From: Clostridiaceae bacterium
GTDB lineage: Bacteria > Bacillota > Clostridia > Saccharofermentanales > UBA5734
Length of the DNA: 6,575 nucleotides
Assembly: GCA_012511525.1 (NCBI GenBank)
Contig: JAAZFW010000089.1
Location: 1-6,575 of the forward strand
Direction of reading: 5' to 3'
Part shown: positions 4,970 through 6,575 of the stretch, in pieces
Position numbering within the stretch: position 1 is the first letter of the stretch
Layout: each line of letters begins with the position of its first letter
Translations under genes and position numbers: made by a program
Notes under the pieces: generated by a model
The model's input: only the letters and a program-made list of their open reading frames with translations
Told to the model about the DNA's origin: nothing
Database searches by the model: none

Positions 4970-6575
4970 CCGGGACCATCCTGGCTGGCCGGTTCTTCAC
5001 CGGCCAGGCCGAGATAGGCCTGGTACAAGCGTTCCAGATCTTCGAGCAGACCGGCATAGGCTTCGTAAGCCTCCGGTCCCGTTTCAGCCCCGAAGGACAC
5101 TTCCATTTCGGCTTTTCTGGCTTCGTGCTCCTCGATTTCATTTTCCAGGTTTCTAAGGTGTTCCTTGCGCAATGCCGTCTCACGCCGCTCCTGGGCGCGG
5201 TTGACCCGCCTGGCTGCCCGGTCGTCCGTTTGCCTGTCGGCGGCGGCAACAGGGACGCGGTCCCGATCTTCGGCCGCCCTGGCCGCCTGGCGATACGCTT
5301 CGAAGCTGTCATAGGGCAGCACGCGGTTGCCGATGAAGCCCAGGACCTGGCTGCAGCAGCGATCGATGAACATGCGATCATGGCTGACGGCCAGGATGGC
5401 GCCGTTAAAGGCCAGCAAGGCCCTTTCCAGAACTTCGCGCGAGTAGATGTCCAGGTGGTTGGTCGGTTCGTCCAGAAACAGGATATTCGGCTCTTCCAGC
5501 AGCAGGCAGGCCAGGTACAGCCGAGAGCGCTCGCCGCCGCTCAGGACCTGCAGCTGCTTGTAGACATGCGTGTCCCGGAAGCCGTATCGGGCCAGCAGGT
5601 CACGGGCCTGTGCCTCCGACAGCGCGCTGCGGGCCAGCAGCTCATCCAAAACGGACCGGGTCTCATCTGAAAAACTGACATGCTGCCCCAAGGTGCCGAC
5701 CGACATCTGGGCCGCCAGCCTGACCCGGCCCTCTGCTGCGATCATCTCGCCCCGGAGCAGATTGAGCAGCGTGGTTTTGCCGCAACCGTTGGGTCCGCAC
5801 AGGCAGGCCTTGGCGCGCGCGCGCAGCACAAAGGAGACATCGCGGAAAAGCAATTCCCGGCCATAGCCGCCGGCAAGGCCGATGGTTTCCAGCAAGATGC
5901 GGTCAGGATCTCCGCTGGCAAGGCCGGGCACGAACTGGAAGCTCAGTTTCTGACTGGTGCTGTGCGCGTGCCCGATTTTCTCCTCAAGCTGGGTCGACAG
6001 GCGCGCCACGAGCTTTTCGCGCGCGTGGTATTGAGACATGTTGCGGTGCGACAGCATGGTTTGGGTGACTTCCTGCTGCCGCTCCAGTTCGCGTGATATT
6101 TTTTTTATTTCCCGTTCGAGTGTCAGAGCATCCGCCTCCGCCTGTTCGATAAAACGGCTGTAGCCGCCCGGACGGATGCGCAGCCGGCCCGCGTCGAGTT
6201 CGGCGACGGCAGTTGCGGTGCGGTCGATAAAGGTCCGGTCGTGCGAGACGAGCAGAATCGTGCCGCGGAAACGGGTCAGGTACTGCTCCAGCCATTCCAG
6301 TGCGTCGAGATCAAGATGGTTGGTCGGCTCGTCGAGCAGCAGCAGATCGGGATTACGGATGATCAGGCGCGCCAGGGCAACCCGCATGCGCTCGCCGCCC
6401 GACAAGGTTGAGAGCGGGCGGGAGAGGACCTCGCCCGTCAGCCCAAGTCCGGCGAGCGCCTCTTCCATGAGATGGCGATGCTCGTAACCGCCCAGCGCTT
6501 CGTAACGCGCGGTCAAATCGGCGTATCGGGCCAGTGCCGATTGCAGCGCGCCGTCCGGACCGGCATCCTGGCCGA
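4966..6575 (-). CDS. ABC-F family ATPase, Uup/YdiF-like (5' truncated by window edge)
   Basis: The frame runs on the minus strand from the right edge to a stop at 4966-4968 (TGA). About 535 residues are visible, and the start lies beyond base 6575. The TTG at 6514-6516 is an internal Leu codon, since coding continues upstream. ABC domain 1 keeps its signature LSGGE (6391-6405), Walker B LLLLDEPTNHLD (about 6310-6345) and H-loop LVSHDR, but its Walker A is outside. An interdomain helical linker of about 80 residues follows, then ABC domain 2 with Walker A GPNGCGKTT (5770-5796), signature LSGGE (5530-5544), Walker B LFLDEPTNHLD and VSHDR. The C-terminus is a charged, coiled-coil-like extension as in Uup and YdiF types. 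There are no membrane segments, as expected for ABC-F proteins, which act on ribosomes as translation factors or antibiotic-protection proteins. Nothing shows it to be a resistance protein. It is convergent with the wall-protein gene, 12 bp apart. Confidence 0.93.
   Translation of the reverse strand, partial: GQDAGPDGALQSALARYADLTARYEALGGYEHRHLMEEALAGLGLTGEVLSRPLSTLSGGERMRVALARLIIRNPDLLLLDEPTNHLDLDALEWLEQYLTRFRGTILLVSHDRTFIDRTATAVAELDAGRLRIRPGGYSRFIEQAEADALTLEREIKKISRELERQQEVTQTMLSHRNMSQYHAREKLVARLSTQLEEKIGHAHSTSQKLSFQFVPGLASGDPDRILLETIGLAGGYGRELLFRDVSFVLRARAKACLCGPNGCGKTTLLNLLRGEMIAAEGRVRLAAQMSVGTLGQHVSFSDETRSVLDELLARSALSEAQARDLLARYGFRDTHVYKQLQVLSGGERSRLYLACLLLEEPNILFLDEPTNHLDIYSREVLERALLAFNGAILAVSHDRMFIDRCCSQVLGFIGNRVLPYDSFEAYRQAARAAEDRDRVPVAAADRQTDDRAARRVNRAQERRETALRKEHLRNLENEIEEHEARKAEMEVSFGAETGPEAYEAYAGLLEDLERLYQAYLGLAGEEPASQDGPG
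4985..5007 (+). terminator. GC-rich hairpin downstream of the wall-protein gene (possible terminator)
   Basis: A perfect 9-bp stem (CTGGCCGGT pairing with ACCGGCCAG) surrounds a 5-nt TCTTC loop. It starts 32 nt after the wall-protein stop, inside the final codons of the convergent ABC-F gene (residues LAGEEPAS). No T-tract follows on either strand, so it is not a classical intrinsic terminator. It may still pause or end transcription, or may simply reflect codon choice. Confidence 0.3.

Noticed and set aside
4954..5670. 238-residue plus-strand open frame after the wall-protein gene
   Set aside because: It is antisense to the ABC-F gene, whose motifs are unmistakable; its translation shows no recognisable domain and no ribosome binding site was seen.
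6514..6516. TTG as start of the ABC-F gene
   Set aside because: The frame stays open to the window edge, and ABC domain 1 lacks its Walker A here, so the true start is outside the window.
4966..6575. Antibiotic-resistance (ARE) ABC-F protein
   Set aside because: The interdomain linker is of ordinary length by eye, and the C-terminal coiled coil fits housekeeping Uup/YdiF types; no resistance context is visible.

Overview
The window is GC-rich bacterial DNA from what is most likely a Gram-positive member of the Bacillota, probably a Clostridia-type lineage. The lineage call rests on the large secreted wall protein, which combines an NlpC/P60 domain, choline-binding-type repeats, Ig-like domains, PG_binding_1 domains and Pro/Thr linkers. 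A COG2509-type flavoprotein upstream is consistent with it. No rRNA, tRNA or other marker is present, so the assignment is an inference.

Layout. Bases 1-678 (+) hold the C-terminal part of an FAD-dependent dehydrogenase of the COG2509 type, cut by the left edge. Bases 679-765 are a short AT-richer gap with an extended -10 promoter candidate and a ribosome binding site. Bases 766-4953 (+) hold one intact gene for a 1395-residue exported modular cell-wall protein. Its order is signal peptide, NlpC/P60-type cysteine peptidase, about ten 20-residue cell-wall-binding repeats, three Ig-like (BIG2-type) domains, and eight PG_binding_1 domains interrupted by Pro/Thr linkers. Bases 4966-6575 (-) hold an ABC-F ATPase, convergent with the wall protein and cut by the right edge, so its start and first Walker A lie outside.

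The three genes do not form an obvious pathway. The wall protein appears to have its own promoter and is probably a secreted peptidoglycan hydrolase or remodelling enzyme. The flavoprotein and ABC-F protein look like housekeeping neighbours. The only two intergenic gaps are 87 bp and 12 bp.

No mobile element, CRISPR array, RNA gene or defence cassette is visible. The most distinctive content is the internal architecture of the wall protein: a duplicated two-domain peptidoglycan-binding cassette about two thirds identical between copies, an alternation of two PG_binding_1 subtypes, and a 40-residue super-period in the wall-binding repeats.
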